Assembly (NCBI RefSeq): GCF_946482535.1
Contig: NZ_CAMLRU010000033.1
Span: forward strand, 1 to 17,841
Length of the DNA stretch: 17,841 nucleotides
Direction of reading: 5' to 3'
DNA from: an uncultured Flavobacterium sp.
GTDB lineage: Bacteria; Bacteroidota; Bacteroidia; Flavobacteriales; Flavobacteriaceae
Shown: positions 6,711-14,597 of the stretch, piece after piece
How positions within the stretch are numbered: the stretch's first letter is position 1
Layout of the letters: each line of letters starts with the position of its first letter
Notes under the pieces: generated by a model
What the model was told of the DNA's origin: nothing
The model's input: only the letters and a program-made list of their open reading frames with translations
Database searches by the model: none
Translations under genes and position numbers: made by a program

Positions 6711-7429
6711 ATCCTATAAGCCTAAAAGGAAAATTGTATCTGATTCCGACCACTTTGGGCGAAATGAATCCTCATGATGTTTTGCCGCAATCGGTAAAAA
6801 GAGCCATTGATTTTATCGACACTTATATCGTAGAAAACGAAAAAACCGCGCGCAAATTCATCAAATCCGTCAATCCCGAAAAGGTTCAGGCGAGCTTGAA
6901 ACTATCTGCACTCAACAAACACACTGACGTTTCTGAGCATAACGCCATGATTGCGCCGTGCTTGAATGGTATAAACGTTGGCTTAATGAGTGAAGCCGGT
7001 TGTCCTGGCGTAGCTGATCCCGGTGCTGTGATTGTAAAATTGGCACACGAAAAAGGGATACAAGTCATTCCTTTAGTCGGACCATCTTCTATCCTATTAG
7101 CCATGATGGCTTCTGGTATGAACGGACAGAGTTTTGCATTTAACGGCTACTTGCCGATTGACAAAAGCGAAAAGAAATCGGCACTAAAAAACTTCGAGAA
7201 ATTATCACACGATAAAAATCAATCACAACTCTTCATTGAAACGCCTTATCGGAACAACAAATTATTAGAAGATATTTTGCAGGCTTTGCAGCCCAACACC
7301 CATTTGTGTATTGCAACCGATATTACCTTACCAACCGAGTATATCAAAACATTACGAGTGGCCGATTGGAAAAAAACAAAGGTCGATTTACACAACCGAC
7401 CTACTATTTTTATTATTCACAAAATGTAA
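6707..7429 (+). CDS. SAM-dependent methyltransferase, RsmI-like (tetrapyrrole methylase fold)
   Basis: A 240-residue protein of the tetrapyrrole-methylase superfamily related to RsmI, which 2'-O-methylates C1402 of 16S rRNA. It retains the N-terminal KGKLYLIPTTLGEM (compare TLYLVPTPIGNL), the SAM-loop segment MSEAGCPGVADPGAVIVKLA (about 95-114), the GPSSILLAMMASGMNGQSFAFNGYLP segment (about 125-150) and an IETPYRNNKLLEDI helix (about 173-186). Several normally invariant positions are changed, and it is shorter than many RsmI proteins, so it may be a paralogue with another target. It overlaps the phosphatase gene by 4 bp (ATGA) and ends directly against the convergent lysozyme-like gene with no bases between the two stops. 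Fold is confident, exact rRNA target is not. Confidence 0.85.
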   Translation: MNPISLKGKLYLIPTTLGEMNPHDVLPQSVKRAIDFIDTYIVENEKTARKFIKSVNPEKVQASLKLSALNKHTDVSEHNAMIAPCLNGINVGLMSEAGCPGVADPGAVIVKLAHEKGIQVIPLVGPSSILLAMMASGMNGQSFAFNGYLPIDKSEKKSALKNFEKLSHDKNQSQLFIETPYRNNKLLEDILQALQPNTHLCIATDITLPTEYIKTLRVADWKKTKVDLHNRPTIFIIHKM

Positions 7430-8065
7430 TTATTGCACTTTAGCGTTTTTGATGGCTTTGATTGCATGAGTTTCGAAACCACCAAAGTCTCTGAGATAAG
7501 TTCTAACCGAAGTCCCGTATTCATCTCTACACTTTTTAGCGCCTCCGGTATTCAAAAAACGCTTCACCGAACCCGTTCCGCCTAAGTGCGCTGCTGCTAA
7601 AATCCCCGATTCGGTAATTTTAACCCCATCAATTACTTTTCCTTCAAAATCTTTGATGTACTTTCTTAATTCGTATTTGTTTTTTGAAAGCAAGGTGATA
7701 AAAGCTTTTTCTTGAAGTTTAGGATTATTCAAAAAGGCCGAACTATCGTCAATTCCGATAGACTTTAAGGTTTCTACCCCAAATTGGTATTTACCTAAAT
7801 AGCCTAAAGTATTGATTCTTTTATATTTTCCTTGAGATTCTTTATGCGCTATGGCATCTTTGTAACCAATAAAATGTCTGCCCTTGAACGGTGCATCCAG
7901 GCCAAAATAATTGATGCTGTTTTGAGAAGGAAAAACATATAAAAGTCTTTCATTTTCATCAACACGGAAACCGAAGTTGATTTGGGAATTATAAGGTTTA
8001 AAACCTGAGCTTATGAAAGCTACTGTTAGTAGGATTGAGGTGTAAAAAATTCCTTTTTTTATCAT
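7430..8065 (-). CDS. Secreted lysozyme-like/transglycosylase-like protein
   Basis: A 211-residue protein with an N-terminal signal peptide (lysines at 3-4, hydrophobic about 6-22). The central part has a lysozyme-superfamily pattern: AIAHKESQGKYKRINTLGYLGKYQFG (71-96), where E76 is the candidate catalytic glutamate followed by the GxYQFG segment common in goose-type and phage-type muramidases. Further on comes ILAAAHLGGTGSVKRFL (about 155-171), typical of the second half of that fold. It is likely a periplasmic or outer-surface peptidoglycan hydrolase, though I cannot name the exact family. It has its own promoter box upstream, separated by 97 bp from the end of the DUF2279 gene. It abuts the convergent methyltransferase gene with no intergenic base. 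Confidence 0.75.
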   Translation of the reverse strand: MIKKGIFYTSILLTVAFISSGFKPYNSQINFGFRVDENERLLYVFPSQNSINYFGLDAPFKGRHFIGYKDAIAHKESQGKYKRINTLGYLGKYQFGVETLKSIGIDDSSAFLNNPKLQEKAFITLLSKNKYELRKYIKDFEGKVIDGVKITESGILAAAHLGGTGSVKRFLNTGGAKKCRDEYGTSVRTYLRDFGGFETHAIKAIKNAKVQ

Positions 8066-8112
8066 TAATTGTTATTTCTCAAGCGCTGTCACCGACATGA
8101 AATTACCGGGGG

Positions 8113-8120
8113 CAAATATA
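8113..8120 (-). promoter_or_regulatory. -7 box of the lysozyme-like gene
   Basis: On the minus strand this reads TATATTTG followed by C, a full match to TAnnTTTG. It would start transcription at about 8106, giving a leader of about 40 bases before the ATG at 8065. A TTG lies further upstream but at a spacing (about 25) longer than usual. Confidence 0.55.
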
Positions 8121-8162
8121 CAACTAATTTTATAAAATTGATTATCAATAAGTTAAACTACG

Positions 8163-9074
8163 CTAAAAGTAGATTAAATGCAATTTCGAACGGCCTAAAC
8201 CCTTGATTTCAAACGTTGGAGCGGGAATTTTAATCGTATTGAAAACTGTTAAAATTGTCTTAACAAAATGAGATTTGGTTTCAATTTTCGTCAAATCAAC
8301 GTCGAGACTGAGGTAAAATTGACGGTATCTTTTGCTTTCCGGCAGAAAAATAGTGTTGACGAATGCTTCTTTTCCTGTTATCATTCCTTCGGCACCATAA
8401 CCAATGGCGATATTCAACCATTTCGGAATTTTGGAACTTTTGGCAAAGGAATGAATATTAGCCGAAAGCCAGTAAGTTTGTCCGTTGTAGTCTTTTAAAA
8501 TTTGCTCCGGTAGTGAACTGCCTAAAACATTCGGTCTTGCCGCAGCATATGGTGTAGTATGAAAAGAGAATTTAGGCACAATTCGCTGCTCTTTCCAAAG
8601 CAATTCTTGAGAAACAAACAAAGCAGTTCCGGAAACATTAGCCATAACATCGCCCAAAGAAGCTCCCCAATTTGCCGAATATCCGTCAAAAACCTCAACT
8701 GTAGTTAAAAAAGCCAAACCCAAAGTTGAACCGTAAAGCAGTTGACTTTTTCGACTTGAACCACTCCATTTTAAAGCATTGGCACCAAAACTACCCAAAT
8801 GATAAGCGGAAAAAACATGTCCGGCCTTGTCCATTTGTAACCATTCGGCATTGTCATTAATAAAATGAAAATCGGAACGCGGATAATCGTCATACCACAT
8901 TTGGTTCAAGCCAATTAAAGCAGTAGCACCAATAACTGTCTCAGAAATAACCAGCGTTTTGAGTCGGTTATGGTTTAAAGTATCTGAAGGTTTTAAAAAA
9001 CGTTCTACACTGTTTTGTGCCCAAAACCAACTTGAACAACTCAAAAAAAGAATTATGAAAAACGGCTTTTTCAA
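8163..9074 (-). CDS. DUF2279 (YfiM-like) exported protein
   Basis: A 303-residue exported protein of the DUF2279 family, function unknown. The signal peptide (about 1-20) ends in WFWAQN, a type I cleavage pattern common in this group. The family core is MDKAGHVFSAYHLG (81-94), followed by hydrophobic glycine-rich helices and GYSANWGASLGDVMANVSGTALF (about 130-152); a beta-rich C-terminal half follows (about 190-303), which may be a membrane-associated or barrel-like part. The E. coli relative YfiM is a small lipoprotein; this protein is much longer, and its Cys13 is not in a good lipobox. It starts 3 bp after the mltG stop on the same strand, so co-transcription with mltG is very likely, suggesting an envelope role. 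Confidence 0.8.
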   Translation of the reverse strand: MKKPFFIILFLSCSSWFWAQNSVERFLKPSDTLNHNRLKTLVISETVIGATALIGLNQMWYDDYPRSDFHFINDNAEWLQMDKAGHVFSAYHLGSFGANALKWSGSSRKSQLLYGSTLGLAFLTTVEVFDGYSANWGASLGDVMANVSGTALFVSQELLWKEQRIVPKFSFHTTPYAAARPNVLGSSLPEQILKDYNGQTYWLSANIHSFAKSSKIPKWLNIAIGYGAEGMITGKEAFVNTIFLPESKRYRQFYLSLDVDLTKIETKSHFVKTILTVFNTIKIPAPTFEIKGLGRSKLHLIYF

Positions 9075-9077
9075 AGA

Positions 9078-10106
9078 TTAACGTTTGGTTCCCTGTTCAT
9101 TCAGCCAATCAGCATATTTCTTAGCATTGACGTTGTGCTGTTCCATAGTAGCGGCAAATTCGTGGTAACCAAAACGCTCCACGCTCGCACAGAAATAAAG
9201 ATAATTGTGATTTTCGGGATTTAAAACCGCATCAATAGCATCAATATCAGGCATGGCAATTGGTCCTGGAGGTAAGCCTAAATTTTGATATGTATTATAA
9301 GGTGATGCAATAAACAAGTCGTTATACAAAACCCTTTTGATTATTCGGTTGAAATCATTATCTCTTAGTTTCAAAGCATAAATCACTGTTGGGTCAGCTT
9401 GTAATTTCATTCCGTCTTTAAGGCGATTTAAATAAACTCCGGCCACGGTTGGTCGTTCGCTTTTCTTCACTGTTTCTTTGTGAACAATAGAAGCCAAGGT
9501 GATTACTTGCACCGGCGTTAAATTTAATTCAGTGGCTTTAGCGATTCTTTCTTTGGTCCAAAAACGATTGTATTCATCCAACATTTTATCTCTGAATTTT
9601 TCTGCGGAAATATTCCAATAAAACTCATAGGTGTTGGGCAAAAACATGGCAAATACATTCTCTTTGGTAAAACCATTTTTCTGTAAAAAGACGGAATCTC
9701 TGAAAGTCGACAATAGTTTTGTGGTATCCGGTTCAATTTGGGCACTGATTCGTTCGCAAAGATTTTCCAATCTTTCTTGGTTGTTAAAAGCCAATTTAAC
9801 CGGTACATTTCTTCGCATAGAGGCTACCAATTGAAAGGCACTCATACCTTTCTTCAATAAAAATCTTCCGGCTTTAACATTTTCGGGATACGAACGCAGC
9901 TTGGCCATGAGTTCAAAATCGTTCATATTTTTTACATAAGGCGATAGGATACGCTGCACGTCTTCATATTTGGAATCGGTTGGAATTTCAACAAAAATTT
10001 CTTCCTTGTCGAAATTGGTATTGGCTGTAAAGAATTTGATATAAATAAACAACACTACTATCAAACCAACAGCAGCTAAAACTTTGAAGATTTTACTTTT
10101 GTTCAA
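9078..10106 (-). CDS. mltG: Endolytic transglycosylase MltG
   Basis: MltG is an inner-membrane lytic transglycosylase that cleaves nascent peptidoglycan strands and helps set their length. The 342-residue product has one N-terminal transmembrane helix (about 7-25), a LysM-like region (about 36-100), and the YceG catalytic domain (about 105-335). The conserved motif LASIVHKETVKKSERPTVAGVYLNRL (204-229) contains E211, which aligns with the catalytic glutamate of E. coli MltG. DPTVIYAL (238-245), the LPPGPI segment (278-283) and the C-terminal FGYHEFAATMEQHNVN segment are also standard. It lies between a GNAT gene (20-bp gap) and the DUF2279 gene (3-bp gap), all on the minus strand behind dapF. 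Confidence 0.96.
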   Translation of the reverse strand: MNKSKIFKVLAAVGLIVVLFIYIKFFTANTNFDKEEIFVEIPTDSKYEDVQRILSPYVKNMNDFELMAKLRSYPENVKAGRFLLKKGMSAFQLVASMRRNVPVKLAFNNQERLENLCERISAQIEPDTTKLLSTFRDSVFLQKNGFTKENVFAMFLPNTYEFYWNISAEKFRDKMLDEYNRFWTKERIAKATELNLTPVQVITLASIVHKETVKKSERPTVAGVYLNRLKDGMKLQADPTVIYALKLRDNDFNRIIKRVLYNDLFIASPYNTYQNLGLPPGPIAMPDIDAIDAVLNPENHNYLYFCASVERFGYHEFAATMEQHNVNAKKYADWLNEQGTKR

Positions 10107-10126
10107 AACCGAGACTATTTAAAGAT

Positions 10127-10654
10127 TTATTTTTTAATTAACTGAAAAAGGGCTTCGTCGTGAAAACGATTGTTGGTGAAATTCCAATCTTTTTTGACGC
10201 CGATTTTTTCAAATCCAAATGTAGTAAAAAGCGCTAAACTTGCCGTATTTTCAGTTCCTATATTTGCGAATAACTGATGCAGTTGCAACTGTCGGAAAGC
10301 ATATTCGATTATCAAACCCAGAGCTTCTTTCCCAAAACCGCTATTCCTGTCGGTTTCATTTTGAATTATAATCCCAACACCAGCGCGTTGATTCTTGGAA
10401 TCAAAATCAAATAAATCGATTAAACCGATAGCCTCTTCGCTCTCTTTTTTACAAATGGCCAAACGCAATTGCTTGGCTTCATAAATATCCTGATGGGCAT
10501 TTTCCAAATATTGACGGATGAGAAATTTGCTGTAAGGCGTTTGTGTATTGCTGACTTCCCAAATGTTTTCATCGTTTTCTATGGCATAGATAAACTCTAA
10601 ATCTTCGGGTTCGAGAGCGCGTAAATAAATGGTGTTTCCTTGAAGAGTTGTCAT
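10127..10654 (-). CDS. GNAT family acetyltransferase, RimJ/RimL type
   Basis: A 175-residue Gcn5-related acetyltransferase of the RimJ/RimL/SpeG-like group. It begins with the typical IYLRALEPEDLEFIYAIENDENIWEVSNT segment (about 8-36) and has the acetyl-CoA-binding motif NSGFGKEALGLIIEYAF (about 99-115), followed by HQLFANIGTENTASLALFTTFGFEKIG (about 121-147), all standard for enzymes that acetylate protein N-termini, polyamines or other amines. The substrate is not visible. The gene sits 11 bp after dapF and 20 bp before mltG, so it is probably part of that operon; the context would allow a cell-envelope or precursor-related substrate but does not prove one. Confidence 0.9.
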   Translation of the reverse strand: MTTLQGNTIYLRALEPEDLEFIYAIENDENIWEVSNTQTPYSKFLIRQYLENAHQDIYEAKQLRLAICKKESEEAIGLIDLFDFDSKNQRAGVGIIIQNETDRNSGFGKEALGLIIEYAFRQLQLHQLFANIGTENTASLALFTTFGFEKIGVKKDWNFTNNRFHDEALFQLIKK

Positions 10655-10665
10655 AAAATTACGAA

Positions 10666-11448
10666 TTATAAATCTATTTCTCCTTCAAACACAAAAGTTG
10701 CCGGACCTTTGAGATAAACATTAGTGTATTTATTGCCTTCTTTCACAAAAGAAACTTCCAGTTTACCGCCTTCAACATCTAAATAAATATGGTGAGCTGA
10801 CGTTTTTCCGATAGCATGCATGGCAATAGCCGCTGCGGTGGCACCGGTTCCACAAGATAGCGTTTCATCTTCAACACCACGTTCATACGTTCGCAAGGCA
10901 AAATGATTTTCCGAAATTTGCTTGACAAAATTCACATTGGTTCCGGGTTTTCCGTATAAATCAGAATAGCGTATTTGAGCACCTACACTTTTAACATCAT
11001 AATTTTCCAAGTCATCCACCATCGTTACGTGATGTGGCGAACCGGTATTGAGGAAAACATAGTCACTTTCTATTTTTACAAAATCCACGTCTTTCATGCC
11101 GAGTGAAACTGTTCCGTTTTCAAAAATTGAAGCGTGATGCGGACCGTCGGTCGCTATGAAATCGGTGTCATTTTGAATCACATTCAAACTTTTGGCGAAA
11201 GCCACCAAACATCTACCGCCATTACCACACATGGAACTTTCGTTTCCGTCAGAGTTGTAATAAACCATACGGAAATCTGTTTCGGCATCTTGCTCCAACA
11301 AAATCAATCCGTCACCACCAATTCCAAAGCGTCGGTCACATAATTTCTCGATGAGTTTTGTATCATTTTTCGGAAAAAAAGATTTACGATTGTCAATCAT
11401 GACAAAGTCGTTTCCGGTGCCTTCGTATTTGTTAAAAGTGATTTTCAT
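10666..11448 (-). CDS. dapF: Diaminopimelate epimerase
   Basis: DapF converts LL-diaminopimelate to the meso form, used for lysine synthesis and for peptidoglycan cross-links. The 260-residue product, started at the ATG at 11446-11448, has the two halves of the family with their catalytic cysteines: C74 in NESSMCGNGGRC and C199 in ETLSCGTGATAAA. The N-terminal MKITFNKYEGTGNDFVMID is the standard family start; an upstream in-frame ATG at 11466 adds six unlikely residues. It is the first gene of an apparent operon with a GNAT gene, mltG and the DUF2279 gene, and is divergent from the DegQ-like protease. A good -7 box lies upstream. Confidence 0.97.
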   Translation of the reverse strand: MKITFNKYEGTGNDFVMIDNRKSFFPKNDTKLIEKLCDRRFGIGGDGLILLEQDAETDFRMVYYNSDGNESSMCGNGGRCLVAFAKSLNVIQNDTDFIATDGPHHASIFENGTVSLGMKDVDFVKIESDYVFLNTGSPHHVTMVDDLENYDVKSVGAQIRYSDLYGKPGTNVNFVKQISENHFALRTYERGVEDETLSCGTGATAAAIAMHAIGKTSAHHIYLDVEGGKLEVSFVKEGNKYTNVYLKGPATFVFEGEIDL

Positions 11449-11465
11449 AATAGTAAAAAGTGACA

Positions 11466-11473
11466 CAAAGATA
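11466..11473 (-). promoter_or_regulatory. -7 box of the dapF operon
   Basis: On the minus strand this reads TATCTTTG followed by TG, a full match to TAnnTTTG, and lies 17 bp before the dapF start codon. Transcription would begin about 10 bases before the ATG. No clear -33 TTG is visible. Confidence 0.5.
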
Positions 11474-11534
11474 GCAAAATTAAGATTGCCTTAAAAATTG
11501 TTAAACGAGCGTTAAAGGGTGTTTGAGAAAAAAA

Positions 11535-11558
11535 TGAAAGTTTTTAATTTTACTTTCA
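11535..11558 (+). promoter_or_regulatory. inverted repeat and possible promoter before degQ-like gene
   Basis: TGAAAGT (11535-11541) and ACTTTCA (11552-11558) are perfect 7-bp arms with a 10-bp AT spacer. The right arm overlaps TACTTTCA (11551-11558), a divergent form of the -7 box, about 22 bp before the chosen ATG. It could be an operator or an alternative-sigma promoter; neither is proved. Confidence 0.35.
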
Positions 11559-11580
11559 GATAATTTAAATGTTAATGATT

Positions 11581-12972
11581 ATGAAAAGACTATCAAGCTT
11601 GTTTTTGGTTTCTTTATTGAGCGGTGCCACAACCTTGGGCGCCTATAAATTATTTATTGAAGGAAAAAGCAATCGTGATTCAATCTTAACTTTAGCTTCC
11701 GGCAACAACAGCAGAACTGTTGGCTTATCGGCCGAAGCTATAGACTTTACCGAAGCAGCGGAAAATGCTGTCCACACTGTTGTTCACGTAAAAAATGTTT
11801 CTGTAAGAACGATTTCCAACCCTATAATGGAATTCTTTTACGGGCAACGCGGCGGACAACAACAAGAACAAATCGGCACCGGTTCTGGCGTCATCATTTC
11901 TGAAGACGGTTATATCGTAACCAACAATCACGTGATTAAAGATGCGACTGAATTGGAAGTGACTTTGAACAACAACAAATCCTATAAAGCCAAACTCATC
12001 GGAACCGATTCTAAAATGGATATTGCTTTGTTAAAAATTAATGCTGACGAAAAATTACCTTATTCTACTTTTGCCGATTCAGACCAAGTTAAAGTAGGCG
12101 AATGGGTTTTGGCCGTTGGAAATCCTTACAACTTAAATTCAACCGTAACTGCGGGAATTGTTTCTGCCAAAGCCAGAAATTTAGACAACCGAAACGGAAT
12201 ACAATCATTTATACAAACCGATGCCGCGGTTAATCCCGGAAACAGTGGCGGTGCTTTAGTGAATACTAGAGGAGAATTGATAGGAATTAACACGATGATT
12301 TCTTCACCAACAGGAAGTTATGCCGGCTATTCTTTTGCAGTACCATCTAATATTACCCGAAAAATTATTGAAGACATCATGGAATTTGGTGGCGTACAAA
12401 GAGGTATTTTAGGAGTAGAAGGCAATGAATTGAACAGCAAAGCTTCTACAGAATTAGGCATCAAAGACACCGAAGGTTTCTACATCAATAAGGTAACCAA
12501 AAATTCCGGTGCCGAAAAAGCCGGTTTGAAAAGCGGAGATGTCATTAAGAAAATCGACAATCAAAAAATCAGTTCTTTTGCTGAACTGACCGGTTACATT
12601 AATACCAAAAGACCTAATGACAAGGTGCAAGTGACCTATATCAGAGATGGCGAAACTAAAATCGCTTCTGTTACTTTGATTAAAAATGATATTTTCACAA
12701 CCGAATTCAAAGGATTGGAACTAGAAAACATTGACGCAGCCGACAAAAAGAAATACCGAATCAATTATGGCGTTCGCATCAAAGAAATCAATAACGAAAA
12801 TCTGAGACCTTATTATGATCAATTAAAAGGCAACATCATACTTTCGGTAGACAATGTGAAAGCCACTGATGTGGAAACCATTTCCGGATTTTTAAACAAA
12901 AAAGACGAAAATCAAAGTGTCAGCATTCAAATGATTAACCGAATGGGACAAGTGATTCAAGTGATTATATAA
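11581..12972 (+). CDS. HtrA/DegQ-family periplasmic serine protease
   Basis: A 463-residue trypsin-like protease with PDZ domains, involved in folding stress and turnover of damaged envelope proteins. An N-terminal signal or membrane anchor (about 4-22) exports it. The catalytic triad is H117 in VTNNHVIKDA, D147 in KMDIALLKI and S222 in NPGNSGGALV. PDZ1 follows (about 270-365, GILGVEGNEL and GAEKAGLKSGDVIKKIDNQKI) and a second, more divergent PDZ-like domain covers about 380-463, the layout of DegP/DegQ. Three in-frame ATGs lie at 11569, 11575 and 11581; the last gives MKRLSSLFLV, the usual signal-peptide start. It is divergent from dapF and ends in a strong terminator, so it appears monocistronic. 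DegP versus DegQ cannot be decided from sequence. Confidence 0.95.
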   Translation: MKRLSSLFLVSLLSGATTLGAYKLFIEGKSNRDSILTLASGNNSRTVGLSAEAIDFTEAAENAVHTVVHVKNVSVRTISNPIMEFFYGQRGGQQQEQIGTGSGVIISEDGYIVTNNHVIKDATELEVTLNNNKSYKAKLIGTDSKMDIALLKINADEKLPYSTFADSDQVKVGEWVLAVGNPYNLNSTVTAGIVSAKARNLDNRNGIQSFIQTDAAVNPGNSGGALVNTRGELIGINTMISSPTGSYAGYSFAVPSNITRKIIEDIMEFGGVQRGILGVEGNELNSKASTELGIKDTEGFYINKVTKNSGAEKAGLKSGDVIKKIDNQKISSFAELTGYINTKRPNDKVQVTYIRDGETKIASVTLIKNDIFTTEFKGLELENIDAADKKKYRINYGVRIKEINNENLRPYYDQLKGNIILSVDNVKATDVETISGFLNKKDENQSVSIQMINRMGQVIQVII

Positions 12973-12996
12973 ATTCATCTTACTTATTTTTCGTAA

Positions 12997-13027
12997 AAGC
13001 CAGCCTTCAAAAGGGTTGGCTTTTTTT
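12997..13027 (+). terminator. Rho-independent terminator after the DegQ-like gene
   Basis: AAGCCAGCC (12997-13005) pairs with GGTTGGCTT (13014-13022) with one G-T wobble around an 8-base loop, and a run of seven T follows (13021-13027). It is 25 bp after the stop codon. Confidence 0.9.
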
Positions 13028-13075
13028 ATTGTTAAATATTTACGAAATCGTTTTCGTGCAACACTTCTATTTTAT

Positions 13076-13083
13076 ACTTTTGC
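13076..13083 (+). promoter_or_regulatory. -7 box of the GAPDH gene
   Basis: TACTTTTG followed by C fully matches TAnnTTTG and lies about 43 bp before the chosen ATG. Its position after the terminator of the previous gene supports a separate transcript and argues against the longer in-frame start at 13016, which lies upstream of this box and inside the terminator. Confidence 0.6.
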
Positions 13084-13126
13084 GCCAAATTTAAATTTAC
13101 AACACAAACTAAACTCTTTTCTTTTT

Positions 13127-14575
13127 ATGAACAGCAACACTTTATACGAGAAGGAATTATCATTTCAAGCCGACAGGCGAAAGGCCGGTGTAGAATTTAT
13201 CAAAATCATCAGCGATTTATGGTATGACAAATCTATCGAGTTGGTTCTTTTCAGAAACCAATTGATTGACAGAAATGTGAGCGACATCATCAATTTGCAC
13301 GAATATGCCGGTGAATTTGTTCAAAAGCCTATCAATGTTTTTGATTCGGTGGAAATTGCCCGTGCTATTTTGAATTTAGATTTACCGCCATCGCGTATTG
13401 ACATTGGCAAACTGACTTATGAATACCATTTAGAAGACAACAAATACCACGATGCCAAAGCATTTGTAATTGACAAATTGAGAAATGCCAAAGAATTCAA
13501 AAACATCCAACCTAAAGATGTGGTTTTGTACGGTTTTGGTCGAATTGGTCGTTTGTTAGCTCGTGAAATGATGAGCAAAATCGGTAAAGGACAACAATTG
13601 CGTTTGCGTGCGATTGTAACTCGTGACCGAAATGATGCTTCTTCGTTAGAAAAAAGAGCTTCTTTATTGCGTTATGATTCGGTTCACGGAGATTTTGAAG
13701 GTTCTGTTCAGGCCGATGTTGAAAACAATGCTTTAATCATTAACGGAACTACGGTTCACATCATCACAGCGTCTTCTCCTGAAGAAATTGATTACACCAA
13801 ATACGGCATCGAAGATGCTTTAGTAATAGACAACACCGGTGCTTTCACCACTGAAGAAGCTTTAAAACGTCATTTAGTTTCCAAAGGGGTTAGCAAAGTT
13901 TTATTAACCGCACCCGGCAAAGGTGTTCCGAATATTGTTTACGGAGTAAACCACAATGATCACAATCCAGACAACGTTGATATCTTCTCTGCAGCTTCTT
14001 GTACAACAAATGCCATTACTCCTATTCTACAAGCAGTTGAAGAAACTTTAGGCGTGGTAAAAGGGCATTTGGAAACCATTCACGCTTATACCAATGACCA
14101 AAACTTAGTGGATAACATGCACAAAAAATACCGTCGAGGTCGTGCAGCTGCTTTGAATATGGTAATTACTGAAACCGGTGCCGGAAGTGCCGTAGCTAAA
14201 GCTTTACCGAGTTTGGCCGGAAAATTAACTTCCAACGCGATTCGTGTGCCTGTTCCTAATGGTTCATTAGTGGTTTTGAATTTGGAAGTGGGCAAAGAAA
14301 CTTCAATTGATGAAGTAAATTCTATTATGAGAAAGTATGCTCTAGAAGGAGAATTGGTAGAGCAAATTAAATATTCCTTGAATAACGAATTGGTTTCTTC
14401 TGATATTGTTGGTACATCAGCACCTTCTATTTTCGACAGCAATGCTACGATTGTTTCAGGCGATGGTAAAAATATAGTGTTATATGTTTGGTATGATAAC
14501 GAATACGGTTACAGCCACCAAGTAATTCGCTTGGCCAAATATATTGCCAAAGTAAGACGTTATACTTATTATTAA
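13127..14575 (+). CDS. Glyceraldehyde-3-phosphate dehydrogenase, long form with N-terminal extension
   Basis: Interconverts glyceraldehyde 3-phosphate and 1,3-bisphosphoglycerate. The product is 482 residues, against about 335 for the standard enzyme. The Rossmann motif GFGRIGR begins at 136, so about 130 residues of mostly helical, charged sequence precede the normal start. The catalytic cysteine is C292 in SAASCTTNAITP, and the usual later motifs NMVITETGAGSAVAKALPSLAGKL and YDNEYGYSHQVI are present. The start at 13127 was chosen because a -7 box lies at about 13076 and the longer frame would start within a terminator. Long GAPDHs of this type occur in Bacteroidota beside a standard-length one, so this may be a second, possibly gluconeogenic isozyme; that is an inference. 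It is monocistronic, with its own promoter and terminator. Confidence 0.94.
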   Translation: MNSNTLYEKELSFQADRRKAGVEFIKIISDLWYDKSIELVLFRNQLIDRNVSDIINLHEYAGEFVQKPINVFDSVEIARAILNLDLPPSRIDIGKLTYEYHLEDNKYHDAKAFVIDKLRNAKEFKNIQPKDVVLYGFGRIGRLLAREMMSKIGKGQQLRLRAIVTRDRNDASSLEKRASLLRYDSVHGDFEGSVQADVENNALIINGTTVHIITASSPEEIDYTKYGIEDALVIDNTGAFTTEEALKRHLVSKGVSKVLLTAPGKGVPNIVYGVNHNDHNPDNVDIFSAASCTTNAITPILQAVEETLGVVKGHLETIHAYTNDQNLVDNMHKKYRRGRAAALNMVITETGAGSAVAKALPSLAGKLTSNAIRVPVPNGSLVVLNLEVGKETSIDEVNSIMRKYALEGELVEQIKYSLNNELVSSDIVGTSAPSIFDSNATIVSGDGKNIVLYVWYDNEYGYSHQVIRLAKYIAKVRRYTYY

Positions 14576-14597
14576 TAGTTATTAATTCAGTAGGGTA

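Noticed and set aside
7380..7402. Hairpin AGGTCG/CGACCT near the end of the RsmI-like gene as a terminator
   Set aside because: The stem is only 6 bp with an 11-base loop, it lies inside the coding region, and the following sequence is not a clean T-run.
13016..13126. Longer start for the GAPDH gene
   Set aside because: The upstream codons overlap the terminator of the preceding gene and lie before the -7 box at about 13076, so they would not be transcribed from it.
14086..14442. 118-residue open frame antisense to the GAPDH gene
   Set aside because: It lies wholly inside a well-supported gene on the other strand, has no recognisable domain and no promoter; it follows from codon bias of the real gene. 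The same applies to the antisense frames within aconitase, the DegQ-like gene and mltG.
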